DNA from: Kribbella sp. NBC_00382
GTDB lineage: Bacteria; Actinomycetota; Actinomycetes; Propionibacteriales; Kribbellaceae
Length of the DNA: 64,000 nt
Direction: 5' to 3'
NCBI RefSeq assembly: GCF_036067295.1
Contig: NZ_CP107954.1
Location: 6,386,001-6,450,000, forward strand
Position 1 is the first letter of the stretch; each line of letters starts with the position of its first letter. The position numbers and the translations under genes were made by a program. The notes beneath the pieces were generated by a model, which was not told where the DNA came from, did not search any database, and saw only the letters and a list, made by a program, of their open reading frames with translations. Shown here one piece after another: positions 7,745 through 16,028 of the stretch.

Positions 7745-8518
7745 TCAGCCGATCTGCCAGGACCGCTTGGACAGTCCGTACCAGAATCCGTCGACCACGG
7801 TCTCCGCAGTACCGAGTGAATCCTCCGCCGCGCCGAGGGAGACGAACAGCGGGGCGAAGTGCTCGGTCCGCGGATGCGCGATGCCCGCGGCCGGCGCCTT
7901 GTGCAGGAAGTCGATCAACGAGTCGATGTCCTGCTTCGCGAGCGCGCGCTTGGCCCAGTCGTCGAACTCGATCGACCAGCTCGGCGCGACGCCGTCGGGC
8001 GCTCCGCTGAGATTGATCGCGCTCAGGTTATGGGTGGTGAATCCGCTGCCGATGATCAGCACACCCTGGTCGCGCAGCGGCGCCAGCTTGCGGCCGATGT
8101 CGAACAGCTGCTTCGGGTCGAGCGTCGGCATCGATACCTGCAGGACGGGGATGTCCGCGTCCGGGTACATCTCCTTCAGCGGCACATAGGCGCCATGGTC
8201 GAGCCCCCGCCGAGGGTCGTCGTACACAGGAGTGGCGGGGGACTGCAACAGCTTCCGCACCTGGTCGGCAAGCTCGGGCGCGCCAGGGGCGGCGTACTGG
8301 ACCTGGTAGTACCGCTCCGGGAATCCCCAGAAGTCGTAGAGCAGCGGCACCGTCTCCGTCGCGGCCAGCGTGAGCGGCGCGGCCTCCCAGTGCGCGGACA
8401 CGATCAGGATCGCGCTCGGCTTGTCCATGCCGGCAGAGACCGCGGCCAGTTCCGCGGTCCACTGCCGGTCGTCCGCCAGCGGGGGAGCGCCATGACTGAG
8501 ATAGAGCACTGACGTCAT
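7745..8518 (-). CDS. Class III extradiol ring-cleavage dioxygenase, DODA type
   Basis: A 257-residue LigB-type dioxygenase of the 4,5-DOPA-dioxygenase (YgiD) family. Expected metal or active-site His occur in LYLSHGAPP (H9), VSAHWE (H43), GLDHGAYVPL (H108) and GSGFTTHN (H163). It opens catechol rings with Fe(II) or Zn(II); the natural substrate is unknown. The BCCT gene lies upstream on the same strand, separated by an AT-rich 63-bp gap carrying TTGA/TCAA repeats that look like a regulator site. Confidence 0.9.
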   Translation of the reverse strand: MTSVLYLSHGAPPLADDRQWTAELAAVSAGMDKPSAILIVSAHWEAAPLTLAATETVPLLYDFWGFPERYYQVQYAAPGAPELADQVRKLLQSPATPVYDDPRRGLDHGAYVPLKEMYPDADIPVLQVSMPTLDPKQLFDIGRKLAPLRDQGVLIIGSGFTTHNLSAINLSGAPDGVAPSWSIEFDDWAKRALAKQDIDSLIDFLHKAPAAGIAHPRTEHFAPLFVSLGAAEDSLGTAETVVDGFWYGLSKRSWQIG

Positions 8519-8549
8519 CGGAGAGGTCCTTTCGAAGGTGGTACCTCTA

Positions 8550-8570
8550 TCAATGTAGTTGAATGCTCAA
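8550..8570. promoter_or_regulatory. TCAA/TTGA inverted repeats upstream of the dioxygenase
   Basis: Two overlapping small palindromes share one half-site: TCAATGTAGTTGA (8550-8562) and TTGAATGCTCAA (8559-8570). They lie in the only AT-rich patch nearby, 32 nt upstream of ATG 8518. MarR- or HxlR-type repressors use such sites, but no such gene is adjacent. Confidence 0.4.
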
Positions 8571-8581
8571 TCTATTCCCAG

Positions 8582-10339
8582 TCAGTCCTTCTTCGGGGTC
8601 TCGCCGCTGACCACCAGGCTGAAGTCCTCGCCGTGGGTGGAGACGCCTTCGATCACGGCTGCCTCGACCGCCTCGGAGCCCATCGCCTTGCGCAGCATCA
8701 GCGGGTCGGTGCGCAGATCCTTGGCCAGGGCGACCGCCAGGCCGACCATCACGATGGCGAAGGGGAGGGCAGCGACGATCGTGAGGTTCTGCAGACCTTG
8801 CAACGCCTTCGCGCCACCGCCGCCAACGAGCAGCATCACAGCGGCGACCGCGCCGGTCAGCACGCCCCAGAAGACGACGACCGGTTTGCGTGGTTCGATC
8901 GAGCCGCGCTCGGACAGCGTGCCCATCACGATCGACGCCGCGTCCGCTCCGGAGACGAAGAAGATCGCCACCAGGACGACGACCAGGATCGTGGTCACCG
9001 ACGCCAGCGGATAATGGTCGAGCAGGCCGAACAGCTGCCCCTCGGTCGTCGACTGGCCGGCGATGTCCACGCCGTGCCGCTGGGTGTCGATCGCCGCACC
9101 GCCGAAGATGCAGAACCAGACCAGGCTGACCAGCGACGGAACGAGCAGCACGCCGGTGACGAACTGCCGGATCGTCCGGCCGCGGCTGATCCGCGCGATG
9201 AACATGCCGACGAACGGCGTCCACGAGATCCACCAGGCCCAGTAGAAGACCGTCCAGCTGGACAACCAGGTCGCCATCGCGTCGCCGCCGCTGGCCTCGG
9301 TCCGGGCAGCCATGTCGGCCAGGTCGCGCGCATAGTCGCCGATCGCGGTCGGTACCAGGTTGAGGATCAGTACGGTCGGCCCGACGACGAAGACGAAGGC
9401 GGCCAGCACGATGGCGAGCACCATGTTGACGTTCGACAGCCATTGGATGCCCTTGGCAACACCGGAGACCGCCGACGCGACGAAGGCCGCGGTCAGCACG
9501 GCGATCACACCGACCAGTACGGCGTTCCCGGTCTTGTCGAGCCAGCCGAGGATCCGCACGCCGGAACCGATCTGGAGTGCGCCGAGCCCGAGCGATGCGG
9601 CCGAGCCGAACAGCGTCGCGAAGATCGCCAGGCTGTCGATGACCTTGCCGATCGGTCCCTCGGTCCGCTTGCCGAGCAGCGGCGCGAACGCTGAGCTGAT
9701 CAGCTGCGAGCGACCGCGCCGAAAGGTGCCGTAGGCAATCGCTATGCCGACGACGGCGTAGATCGCCCACGGGTGCAGGGTCCAGTGGAACAGCGTCGTC
9801 GCCATCGCCGTCTGCAGCGCCGCATCGCTACCACCTTCGACCGTGCCCGGCGGCGGCGCCATGAAGTGCGACAACGGCTCGCTCACGCCGTAGAACATCA
9901 GCCCGATGCCCATCCCGGCGCTGAACATCATCGCTACCCAGGAGACTGTCTTGAACTCCGGCTCCTCGTCGTCGGCGCCAAGTGGGATGTTGCCGTACCG
10001 GCCGGCCGCGAGCCACAACACGAAGACGACGAAGCCCGAGGCGAGCAGCACGAACAGCCAGCCGGTGTTGGTCTCCACCCAGGTCAGCGCCGACGTCGAC
10101 GCCGTACCGAGGCTCGACGCGTTCGCGAAACCCCAAGCCACGAAGGCCAAGGCGATCACGGCAGTGACGCTGAACACGATCCGGTCGAGCCCTGAGCCGG
10201 CACTCCGGCTGCCGGGTGGGGGTGGCGCCGCTAGAGCAGGATGCTCGTTCGCGTGGTCGGTGGTTGCTTGCCGGCTGTCGAAATCGATCGCCACAGCTGA
10301 ATCACGCCTCGCTTCGGCGCGCCTCCGTTTCCTGATCAA
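8582..10339 (-). CDS. BCCT-family betaine/choline/carnitine transporter
   Basis: A 12-helix secondary transporter of up to 585 residues that imports trimethylammonium compounds such as glycine betaine, usually for osmoprotection. Family signatures include MFSAGMGIGLMFYGVSEP (TM3, Gly-rich), FHWTLHPWAIYA and the aromatic signature WTVFYWAWWISWTPFVGMF (TM8). A hydrophilic N-terminal tail of about 50 residues precedes TM1. The listed start is TTG 10339; GTG 10294 is an equally possible start. The C-terminal tail is short, so strong osmosensing as in BetP is not evident. Confidence 0.93.
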   Translation of the reverse strand: MIRKRRRAEARRDSAVAIDFDSRQATTDHANEHPALAAPPPPGSRSAGSGLDRIVFSVTAVIALAFVAWGFANASSLGTASTSALTWVETNTGWLFVLLASGFVVFVLWLAAGRYGNIPLGADDEEPEFKTVSWVAMMFSAGMGIGLMFYGVSEPLSHFMAPPPGTVEGGSDAALQTAMATTLFHWTLHPWAIYAVVGIAIAYGTFRRGRSQLISSAFAPLLGKRTEGPIGKVIDSLAIFATLFGSAASLGLGALQIGSGVRILGWLDKTGNAVLVGVIAVLTAAFVASAVSGVAKGIQWLSNVNMVLAIVLAAFVFVVGPTVLILNLVPTAIGDYARDLADMAARTEASGGDAMATWLSSWTVFYWAWWISWTPFVGMFIARISRGRTIRQFVTGVLLVPSLVSLVWFCIFGGAAIDTQRHGVDIAGQSTTEGQLFGLLDHYPLASVTTILVVVLVAIFFVSGADAASIVMGTLSERGSIEPRKPVVVFWGVLTGAVAAVMLLVGGGGAKALQGLQNLTIVAALPFAIVMVGLAVALAKDLRTDPLMLRKAMGSEAVEAAVIEGVSTHGEDFSLVVSGETPKKD

Positions 10340-10450
10340 ATAGGGGGGACTGCCTTTCGACCATTCCGGAGATTGTGGCGGAACGCAACTATCGTGGTCT
10401 CGGCCACACCGGCGAGTCCCCGCTCCTCAGGCGTGGTCGCAGGCAGGCGT

Positions 10451-10456
10451 TAGGGT
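10451..10456 (+). promoter_or_regulatory. -10-like box for the gene at 10464
   Basis: TAGGGT ends 7 nt before ATG 10464. A GTG at 10455 lies inside the box, which argues against it as the start. Confidence 0.5.
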
Positions 10457-10463
10457 GCGGATC

Positions 10464-11318
10464 ATGCGATTCGGAATCACCATCCTGCCGGAGTACCGGT
10501 GGTCCGAGGCCGGGCCGAAATGGCGCCGGGCCGAGGAGCTGGGCTTCGACCACGCCTGGACCTACGACCACCTGACCTGGGGCGGTCTGCAGGACTCACC
10601 CTGGTACGGGACGACCCCGACGCTGACCGCGGCGGCGCTGGCCACCTCGACGATCAAGCTCGGTACCTTCGTCACCTCGCCGAACTTCCGGCACCCGCTG
10701 GCGCTGACCCGCGAGCTGCTCGCCCTGGATGACATCTCCGACGGCCGCTTCCTGTGCGGGATCGGCTCGGGTGGCGGGATCGACTCCACCATCCTCGGCG
10801 GCGACGAGCTGACGCCGCGGCAGAAGGTCGACCGGCTGGCCGAGTTCGTCGAGCTGCTCGACAAGCTGCTCACCACCGACAAGGTCGACTTCAAGGGCGA
10901 GTACTTCGAGACGCGCAACGGCCGCACCTTGCCCGGCTGCATCCAGCAACCCCGGATCCCGTTCGTGATGGCCGCGAACGGTCCGCGCTCCTTGCGGCTG
11001 GCAGCCCAGTACGGCGCCGGCTGGGTGACCACGGGCGGCAAGGCCGACGACTACGAGGGCTGGTTCGGTACGGTCCGCGACCTCAGCCACCGGCTGGACG
11101 ACGTACTGGAAGGCCGGCCGTTCGACCGCTATCTCTCCCTGGACTCCAAGCGCTACGCCCTGAGCAGCGCCGCTGCCTTCGAGGACGCCACCAGCCGCGC
11201 CGCCGAGCTCGGCTTCACCGACGTCATCACCCACTGGCCCCGCGCCGAGGGCGTCTACGCCGGTACCGAAGAGGTCCTGGAGCAGGTTGCGGGCGAGGTC
11301 ATTCCGCGGCTCCGCTAG
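10464..11318 (+). CDS. LLM-class F420-dependent oxidoreductase
   Basis: Second luciferase-like TIM-barrel oxidoreductase of the window, 284 residues. Motifs are MRFGITILPEYRW, HAWTYDHLTWGG (about residues 31-42), the conserved LDDISDGRFLCGIGSGGG (about 92-109) and IPFVMAANGPRSLRLAAQYGAGW near residue 175. Probable flavin or F420 chemistry with unknown substrate. It is divergent from the BCCT gene. Its 3' end overlaps the convergent DUF6328 gene by 20 nt. Confidence 0.9.
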   Translation: MRFGITILPEYRWSEAGPKWRRAEELGFDHAWTYDHLTWGGLQDSPWYGTTPTLTAAALATSTIKLGTFVTSPNFRHPLALTRELLALDDISDGRFLCGIGSGGGIDSTILGGDELTPRQKVDRLAEFVELLDKLLTTDKVDFKGEYFETRNGRTLPGCIQQPRIPFVMAANGPRSLRLAAQYGAGWVTTGGKADDYEGWFGTVRDLSHRLDDVLEGRPFDRYLSLDSKRYALSSAAAFEDATSRAAELGFTDVITHWPRAEGVYAGTEEVLEQVAGEVIPRLR

Positions 11319-11802
11319 AGCGGCGGACCCAGGCCGGCAGGACGTACCAGAAGCCGACGAACCAGGCCAGGACGACGGCCACGGTGATGATCGCTGTCGT
11401 CCGGTTGAGGACGACGTCGAGGACGAGCAGCAGGCCGCCGCTGATCGCCACCATCAGGATGGCCAGGCCTGCGCTGGTCATCCGTGCGGCGATCGGGATC
11501 ATCTTGTCGCGCACCTTGTGCTGGAAGACGATCCGGTGGAACGAGACCGGTGCGAGGAACAGGCCGGTCGCGAGCGCCGAGGCGACCAGCGTGCCGGCGT
11601 AGACGTCGTGGGTGAAGGCATCAGCGTCCTGGAAGACCGGGGTGAAGGCGATGCCGAGCAGGAACGCGAACAGGATCTGGGTGCCCGTCTGGGCCAGCCG
11701 CAACTCCTGGAGCAGCTCGATCCACTGCCGGTCCAGCCGCTCGCCCTCGTCCTCTTCCGGCCGGTGGTAGCGGGCTGCCCGGGGCTGCTGTTCGTCGGTC
11801 AT
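11299..11802 (-). CDS. DUF6328 family membrane protein
   Basis: A 167-residue actinobacterial membrane protein. A hydrophilic N-terminus with ERLDRQWIELLQELRLAQTG, the family's signature, leads into four hydrophobic segments at about residues 45-65, 72-92, 110-130 and 135-155. ATG 11802 is preferred to 11838, which would run into the upstream hairpin. The role of the family is unknown. Its 3' end overlaps the convergent oxidoreductase gene by 20 nt. Confidence 0.85.
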   Translation of the reverse strand: MTDEQQPRAARYHRPEEDEGERLDRQWIELLQELRLAQTGTQILFAFLLGIAFTPVFQDADAFTHDVYAGTLVASALATGLFLAPVSFHRIVFQHKVRDKMIPIAARMTSAGLAILMVAISGGLLLVLDVVLNRTTAIITVAVVLAWFVGFWYVLPAWVRRSSGAAE

Positions 11803-11826
11803 GCGGTAGATGCTGCCGCAGACTGA

Positions 11827-11860
11827 AGAGAGCCGCACACCGGATGGTGTACGGCTCTCT
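11827..11860 (-). terminator. Hairpin terminator downstream of the cold-shock gene
   Basis: Arms 11827-11841 and 11846-11860 pair over 15 bp with one mismatch around a 4-nt loop. It sits 34 nt past the cold-shock stop and ahead of the DUF6328 gene. Confidence 0.7.
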
Positions 11861-11894
11861 CGTTACTCAGTTCTTAGAAGGACTGACCCGAAGA

Positions 11895-12098
11895 TCAGAT
11901 CGGGCGGATGTTCTCCGCCTGCAGGCCCTTCTGGCCCTGGGTGATCTCGAACTCGACGCGCTGGTTCTCGTCCAGCGAGCGGAAGCCCGAGGTCTGGATG
12001 GCCGAGTAGTGCGCGAACACGTCCGCGCCACCGTCATCCGGGGTGATGAAGCCGAAGCCCTTGTCAGCGTTGAACCACTTGACAGTACCGACAGCCAT
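11895..12098 (-). CDS. cspA: Cold-shock domain protein
   Basis: A complete 67-residue CSD protein, an RNA/ssDNA-binding OB fold that melts RNA secondary structure. Both nucleic-acid motifs are intact: KGFGFITP (RNP1, residues 13-20) and DVFAHYSAI (RNP2-type, 26-34). A strong AAGGAG lies 10 nt upstream of ATG 12098. A long 5' region without genes (about 130 nt or more) precedes it, as is usual for cold-shock mRNAs, and a hairpin terminator follows. Actinobacteria carry several paralogues, so the symbol is generic. Confidence 0.95.
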   Translation of the reverse strand: MAVGTVKWFNADKGFGFITPDDGGADVFAHYSAIQTSGFRSLDENQRVEFEITQGQKGLQAENIRPI

Positions 12099-12547
12099 TG
12101 TTGTCTATCTCCTTGATGGCTTGTAACAAGACGCGATCCACACCTCATGAACCGCGTGTCGCCGAAAGGCCCCAGACGACGAAACCGGCCGTACAGCACA
12201 GCAAAAGTCAGTGGGAGTCCAAAACTGCAACGCGATAACTGTAGCCGATCCAGAGGCTCGTGTGGGGGGTGATCGGGAACACGTGTCGCGGAAAGTTGCC
12301 GCCCGCCACGGAGTGTGAATCACCGCCTGTAACGGCGGAGCCCCGCTGGGGCCCGGCAGGCAGACAACGAAACCCCCGCCGGACCTGCTGATTCACCGCT
12401 GGCAGGCGGCTCCGCAGCCGGTCCGGCGACAGACAAGGTCGGACAGAACCGCCTGTACGCCCGGTGATCGCTGCCCGTCCGTGCTGGATCGCTCCGGCGT
12501 GTCGTACAGCCCTGGACATCGGACACCAGGCGAGAAATGGTGTGCGG
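12099..12547. other. Intergenic region: cold-shock leader and divergent promoter
   Basis: 449 bp without a credible gene. The left part is the probable 5' UTR of the cold-shock mRNA; a TACAGT box on the minus strand at 12238-12243 would give a leader of about 130 nt. The right part, rich in Cys/Arg/Pro shadow frames, carries the promoter of the emfourin-like gene. No riboswitch class is recognised. Confidence 0.4.
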
Positions 12548-12823
12548 GTGATCCTCAAAGTGGTACGCAGCGGTGGATTCGCGGGGCTGACGGCGAGCGG
12601 TGAGCTCGATACCGCGGCCGAACCGGACAGTGAGCGCCTGGAGCAGGTCGCACGCGGCCTGGCCGGGGCAGACCTGGGCTCTGGCCGCCCGCAGCCCGAC
12701 CGGTACGTCTACCGCCTGCAGGTGCACGGTACGGACGAGGCAGAGCCCACAGAGCTCACGGTGGCCGAGCAGGACCTGGACGCAGACACCGCCTGGCTCC
12801 TGGACCGCGTACTGCAGTCCTGA
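12548..12823 (+). CDS. Emfourin-like protein (putative metalloprotease inhibitor)
   Basis: A 91-residue protein starting at GTG 12548 (or GTG 12542). The opening VILKVVRSGGFAGLTASGEL resembles emfourin, the inhibitor of protealysin/thermolysin-like (M4) proteases, in which the N-terminal segment matters for inhibition. A YVYRLQVHG strand and a C-terminal acidic helix (QDLDADTAWLLDRVL) follow. In other genomes such genes often sit next to an M4 protease; none is present here. It could instead control a protease elsewhere or be a general family member. Confidence 0.65.
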   Translation: MILKVVRSGGFAGLTASGELDTAAEPDSERLEQVARGLAGADLGSGRPQPDRYVYRLQVHGTDEAEPTELTVAEQDLDADTAWLLDRVLQS

Positions 12824-12847
12824 GCCAGGCGGTGCCGGGTTTGGTGC

Positions 12848-14473
12848 CTAGCGCCAGTTGATCTCAGGCGCGCGGTAGAAGTTGACGCTCAGCGCGTCCC
12901 ACCGCGACGCCTGGGCGCCCAAGCGGTCCTTGTACGCCGTCCAGTCGAGTGCTGAGGCCTGCGACCAGCCCAGCTCGGCAATGCCCGGCAGACGCGGGAA
13001 GGCCATGTACTCGAGCTTGTCGACGTCATCTAGCGTCTCAGTCCACAGCGGCGCCTCGACACCGGCGACAGCGCTCTCCGGCAGGTTCGGGACCAGCGTG
13101 GACGGATTCCAGTCGTACGCCGTCTGCACCGAGACCAGACCGGCCCAGTCCTGCCCGTACGGCGTGTTTTCGTCGTACTTCATGTCCAGGTAGGCCCGGT
13201 TCGCCGGAGACATCACGACCTTGGCGCCCTGAGCCGCAGCCTTGCGAGCGAGTTCCTGCGACCCTGCGTCGTCGGTACCCCAGTACTGCGCGATGCTGCC
13301 GGCTGGCAGAACCGTGTCGCCGATCTCCTGCCAGCCCATCACCCGCTTGTGCTGCTTGGTGACCGCGGCGGCTGCCTTCGGTACGAACGTCTGGTAGTCC
13401 GAGTGCGGCGTGGAGTGCGCCTCGTCGCCACCCAGGTGGATGATGTCGCCCGGCGTCTGCTGTGCCAACTCACGGAACACGTCACCCAGGAAGCTGTAGG
13501 TGAGCGGCTTCGCGACGCAGAGGGAGCTGAAGCCGACGTCTGTGCCCGTGTAGAGCGGCGGGGCGACGCCGTCGCAGTTCAGCTGCGCGTAGGAGGCCAG
13601 CGCGGCGTTGGTGTGGCCAGGGGTGTCGATCTCGGGGATGACCTGCAGGTAGCGATCAGCGGCGTACCGGACGATCTCTGCGAACTGGGCCTTGGTGTAC
13701 GAGCCGCCAGGGGTGCCGTTGACCTCCAGGCTGCCGCCGTACGTGGTGAGCCGCGGCCAGGAGTCGATCTGGATCCGCCAGCCCTGGTCGTCCGCTAGGT
13801 GCATGTGGAGCTTGTTGAGCTTGTAGAGGGAGGCGAGGTCGATGTAGCGCTTGACCTCGGCTACGGAGAAGAAGTGCCGCGACACGTCGAGCATGGCGCC
13901 GCGGTACTCGTAGCGAGGCGAGTCGGCGATCGCAGTACCGGGGAGGTTCCAGGGGCCCGCCTGGCGAGTCCGTGCGTCGGCCTTGGCGGGCAGTAGCTGG
14001 CGCAGGGTGGTCACACCCCGGAAGAGGCCCTCGGGGGTCGCAGCGGTGACGCTGACGCCTTTGCGGTCGACGCGTAGCTGGTACCCCTCGGCTCCGAGGG
14101 TGCTCGGACCGTTGGTGGACAGCTTGATGTCGGTGACGCGGGCTACGTGCGGTACGACGGGCAGCGGGTAGCCGGTGGTACGCCGGAGCTGCGAGGTGAG
14201 CTGGTCAGCGACCTTCTGCGCCGCACGCCGCTCCTTGGAGCTACTGGCGACACCGACGACGCTCCACGGCTTCAGGGAGTAGTCCTGGCCGGCCAGCGCC
14301 TGCTGCGAGGTCGGCTTGGGGATCAGCGCGGGTACCGAGGCTGCTGCCGGCTGAGCCGTGGCAGGCGTGGTGATGGCCATAACTGGGGTGGCTAGTAGGG
14401 GAGTCGCTAGCAAGGCAGCCGAAACAAGGCCAACCAGCGAGACCCGACGACGAGGGCGGGCGAGTCGTGTCAT
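12848..14473 (-). CDS. Secreted GH20 beta-N-acetylhexosaminidase
   Basis: An exported enzyme of 541 residues that removes terminal GlcNAc/GalNAc from chitin oligomers or glycans. A Sec signal (VSLVGLVSAALLATPLLAT) ends near residue 33. A GH20b-type N-terminal domain runs to about 175, then the GH20 barrel, with YRGAMLDVSRHFF, LNKLHMHLADDQGWRIQI and the catalytic HLGGDEAH with D350-E351. The substrate-assisted mechanism uses this Asp-Glu pair. ATG 14473 puts the signal peptide at the N-terminus. It converges with the emfourin-like gene. Confidence 0.95.
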   Translation of the reverse strand: MTRLARPRRRVSLVGLVSAALLATPLLATPVMAITTPATAQPAAASVPALIPKPTSQQALAGQDYSLKPWSVVGVASSSKERRAAQKVADQLTSQLRRTTGYPLPVVPHVARVTDIKLSTNGPSTLGAEGYQLRVDRKGVSVTAATPEGLFRGVTTLRQLLPAKADARTRQAGPWNLPGTAIADSPRYEYRGAMLDVSRHFFSVAEVKRYIDLASLYKLNKLHMHLADDQGWRIQIDSWPRLTTYGGSLEVNGTPGGSYTKAQFAEIVRYAADRYLQVIPEIDTPGHTNAALASYAQLNCDGVAPPLYTGTDVGFSSLCVAKPLTYSFLGDVFRELAQQTPGDIIHLGGDEAHSTPHSDYQTFVPKAAAAVTKQHKRVMGWQEIGDTVLPAGSIAQYWGTDDAGSQELARKAAAQGAKVVMSPANRAYLDMKYDENTPYGQDWAGLVSVQTAYDWNPSTLVPNLPESAVAGVEAPLWTETLDDVDKLEYMAFPRLPGIAELGWSQASALDWTAYKDRLGAQASRWDALSVNFYRAPEINWR

Positions 14474-14681
14474 GACCGGAAGTGTTCGTCCGCTCACACC
14501 CGGAGTCAAGATCTTTCAGCAAACTCCCTGCATTACTCATCTGAATCTGTGACTGGTCAACGAGGCGTGTCGAAAGATGCGAAGTGTCGGTTGGACCTGC
14601 CATTGTTTGCGGCCGGGCCTTCTCCGACCAGGACGGGCCTGGCCGTAAATGGACTTTCCTGATCAGGAAGCTGGAGGACAG

Positions 14682-15089
14682 ATGACTCAGGTGGCAGAGC
14701 AGCCGGGCACCAGTGCCGGGCGGCTCGGCTCGGTGGTGCTGGACTGCCCGGACCCGCTCGAGCTTGCCCGGTTCTACTCGACGCTCTTCGGTCTGGAGAT
14801 CGACGAGCACGGCGACGACGAGTGGCGGAGCCTGACCGGCCCCGGCTCGACGCTCGGATTCCGGCGTTCTGAGGACTACGTACCGGCCACCTGGCCCGGT
14901 ACGGACGCACAACAACTTCACCTGGACCTGGTCGTCGAGGACCTGGCCAGCGGTCACGCCACGGTCGTCGCCCTCGGCGCCGAACCCCTCGACCCGGTCG
15001 ACGCACCCCCAGCGGAGAGCCACCGCGGCTGGCGCATCTACGCCGACCCGGCCGGCCACCCGTTCCGCATCTGCCTGGACAGCGTCTAG
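14682..15089 (+). CDS. VOC (glyoxalase/bleomycin-resistance fold) family protein
   Basis: A 135-residue protein with two beta-alpha-beta-beta-beta modules. The first opens SVVLDCPDPLELARFYSTLFGLE (about residues 19-41), the second LHLDLVVEDLASGHATVVALGAE, ending in WRIYADPAGHPFRICL, the usual VOC C-terminus. Candidate metal-ligand or substrate residues include H near 87 and the C-terminal region. The start at ATG 14682 has a good GGAGG 6 nt upstream. Members range from glyoxalases to dioxygenases and drug-binding proteins; no specific role can be given. Confidence 0.88.
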   Translation: MTQVAEQPGTSAGRLGSVVLDCPDPLELARFYSTLFGLEIDEHGDDEWRSLTGPGSTLGFRRSEDYVPATWPGTDAQQLHLDLVVEDLASGHATVVALGAEPLDPVDAPPAESHRGWRIYADPAGHPFRICLDSV

Positions 15090-15117
15090 CACGATCGCAT
15101 CGGGGTATCGGAGGTAG

Positions 15118-15996
15118 ATGTTCGAAGGATTCGACAGCTTCGAGATCACTACCTCCGGTACTACGATCCGCGGCCGCACCGGTGGCGACGGGCCACCGGT
15201 GTTGCTGCTGCACGGCATCCCCGAGACGCACCTGATGTGGCATCGCGTCGCCCCCGGTCTGGCGGAGCACTTCACGGTCGTTGCGACCGATCTCCGCGGC
15301 TTCGGTGACAGTGGCAAGCCGCCCACCGATCACGACCATGCGCCGTACAGCATGCGGTCGCTCGCGCAGGATCAGCTCGAGGTGATGAACGCCCTGGGGC
15401 ACGAGTCGTTCGCCGTGGTCGGCCACGACCGCGGAGCGAGGTGCGCGTACCGGATGGCTCTCGATCATCCGGAGGCGGTGGCCAAGCTCGCGGTGCTCGA
15501 CGTGGTGCCGACCGGCGACGCCTTCGATCGTGCCGACAAGCGATTCAGCCTCGGCTACTGGGTCTGGTCGTTCCTGGCCGCGCCCGAACCTGTTCCGGAG
15601 ACCCTCATCGCCGGAGCGCCGGATGTGGTCGTGAACCACATGCTCGACGGCTGGTCCGAGGTACCGGACGCGTTCCCCGCGGAGGTCAGGGCGGAGTACA
15701 TCGCGAAGTTCCGTGATCCGGCGACCGTGCACGCGATCTGCGAGGAGTACCGGGCGGCGGCAACGCTCGACCACGAGCAGGACGCGGCCGATCGGCGGCA
15801 GGGTAGGCGGATCGAGTGCCCAGTGCTCGCACTGTGGGATCCGGGCGGAGCGGTCGGGACGTGGTACGAGCCACTGGAGATCTGGCGCGAGTGGGCCGAT
15901 GACGTCAGTGGCGGACCGGTCGCCGCTGGACACTTCATGGCCGAGGAGGCGCCTGCGAAGACGACGAAGCGGCTGCTGGAGTTCCTGAGCCATTGA
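15118..15996 (+). CDS. Alpha/beta hydrolase, haloacetate dehalogenase-like
   Basis: A 292-residue enzyme closest to fluoroacetate/haloacetate dehalogenases and soluble epoxide hydrolases. Nucleophile D104 lies in VGHDRGARCAYR, with the carboxylate-binding Arg pair R105 and R108. D128 and H272 (AAGHFMAEE) complete the triad, and the oxyanion motif is HGIPET. In characterised fluoroacetate dehalogenases a His149-Trp150 pair helps to hold the halide; here W150 is kept but 149 is Val (YWVWSFL). Defluorination is therefore uncertain. SD GGAGG lies 4 nt before the ATG. The stop codon falls inside the next operator. Confidence 0.85.
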   Translation: MFEGFDSFEITTSGTTIRGRTGGDGPPVLLLHGIPETHLMWHRVAPGLAEHFTVVATDLRGFGDSGKPPTDHDHAPYSMRSLAQDQLEVMNALGHESFAVVGHDRGARCAYRMALDHPEAVAKLAVLDVVPTGDAFDRADKRFSLGYWVWSFLAAPEPVPETLIAGAPDVVVNHMLDGWSEVPDAFPAEVRAEYIAKFRDPATVHAICEEYRAAATLDHEQDAADRRQGRRIECPVLALWDPGGAVGTWYEPLEIWREWADDVSGGPVAAGHFMAEEAPAKTTKRLLEFLSH

Positions 15997-16028
15997 CAAC
16001 AGCTTGTCAAAATGACAAGCTGTTGTCA
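15994..16028. promoter_or_regulatory. Perfect 16-bp inverted repeat, MarR operator candidate
   Basis: Arms 15994-16009 and 16013-16028 are exact reverse complements around AAA. Each arm itself pairs TGACAA with TTGTCA. A consensus -35 TTGACA lies at 15993-15998 on the left edge; no good -10 is visible. The last base is the A of the PfpI start codon, so a repressor here would block both promoter and start site. The MarR gene of the same operon is the obvious candidate. Confidence 0.75.

Noticed and set aside
12208..12727. Minus-strand frames between the cold-shock gene and the emfourin-like gene
   Set aside because: Cys/Arg/Pro-rich translations with no ribosome site; they overlap the emfourin-like gene and a probable leader.
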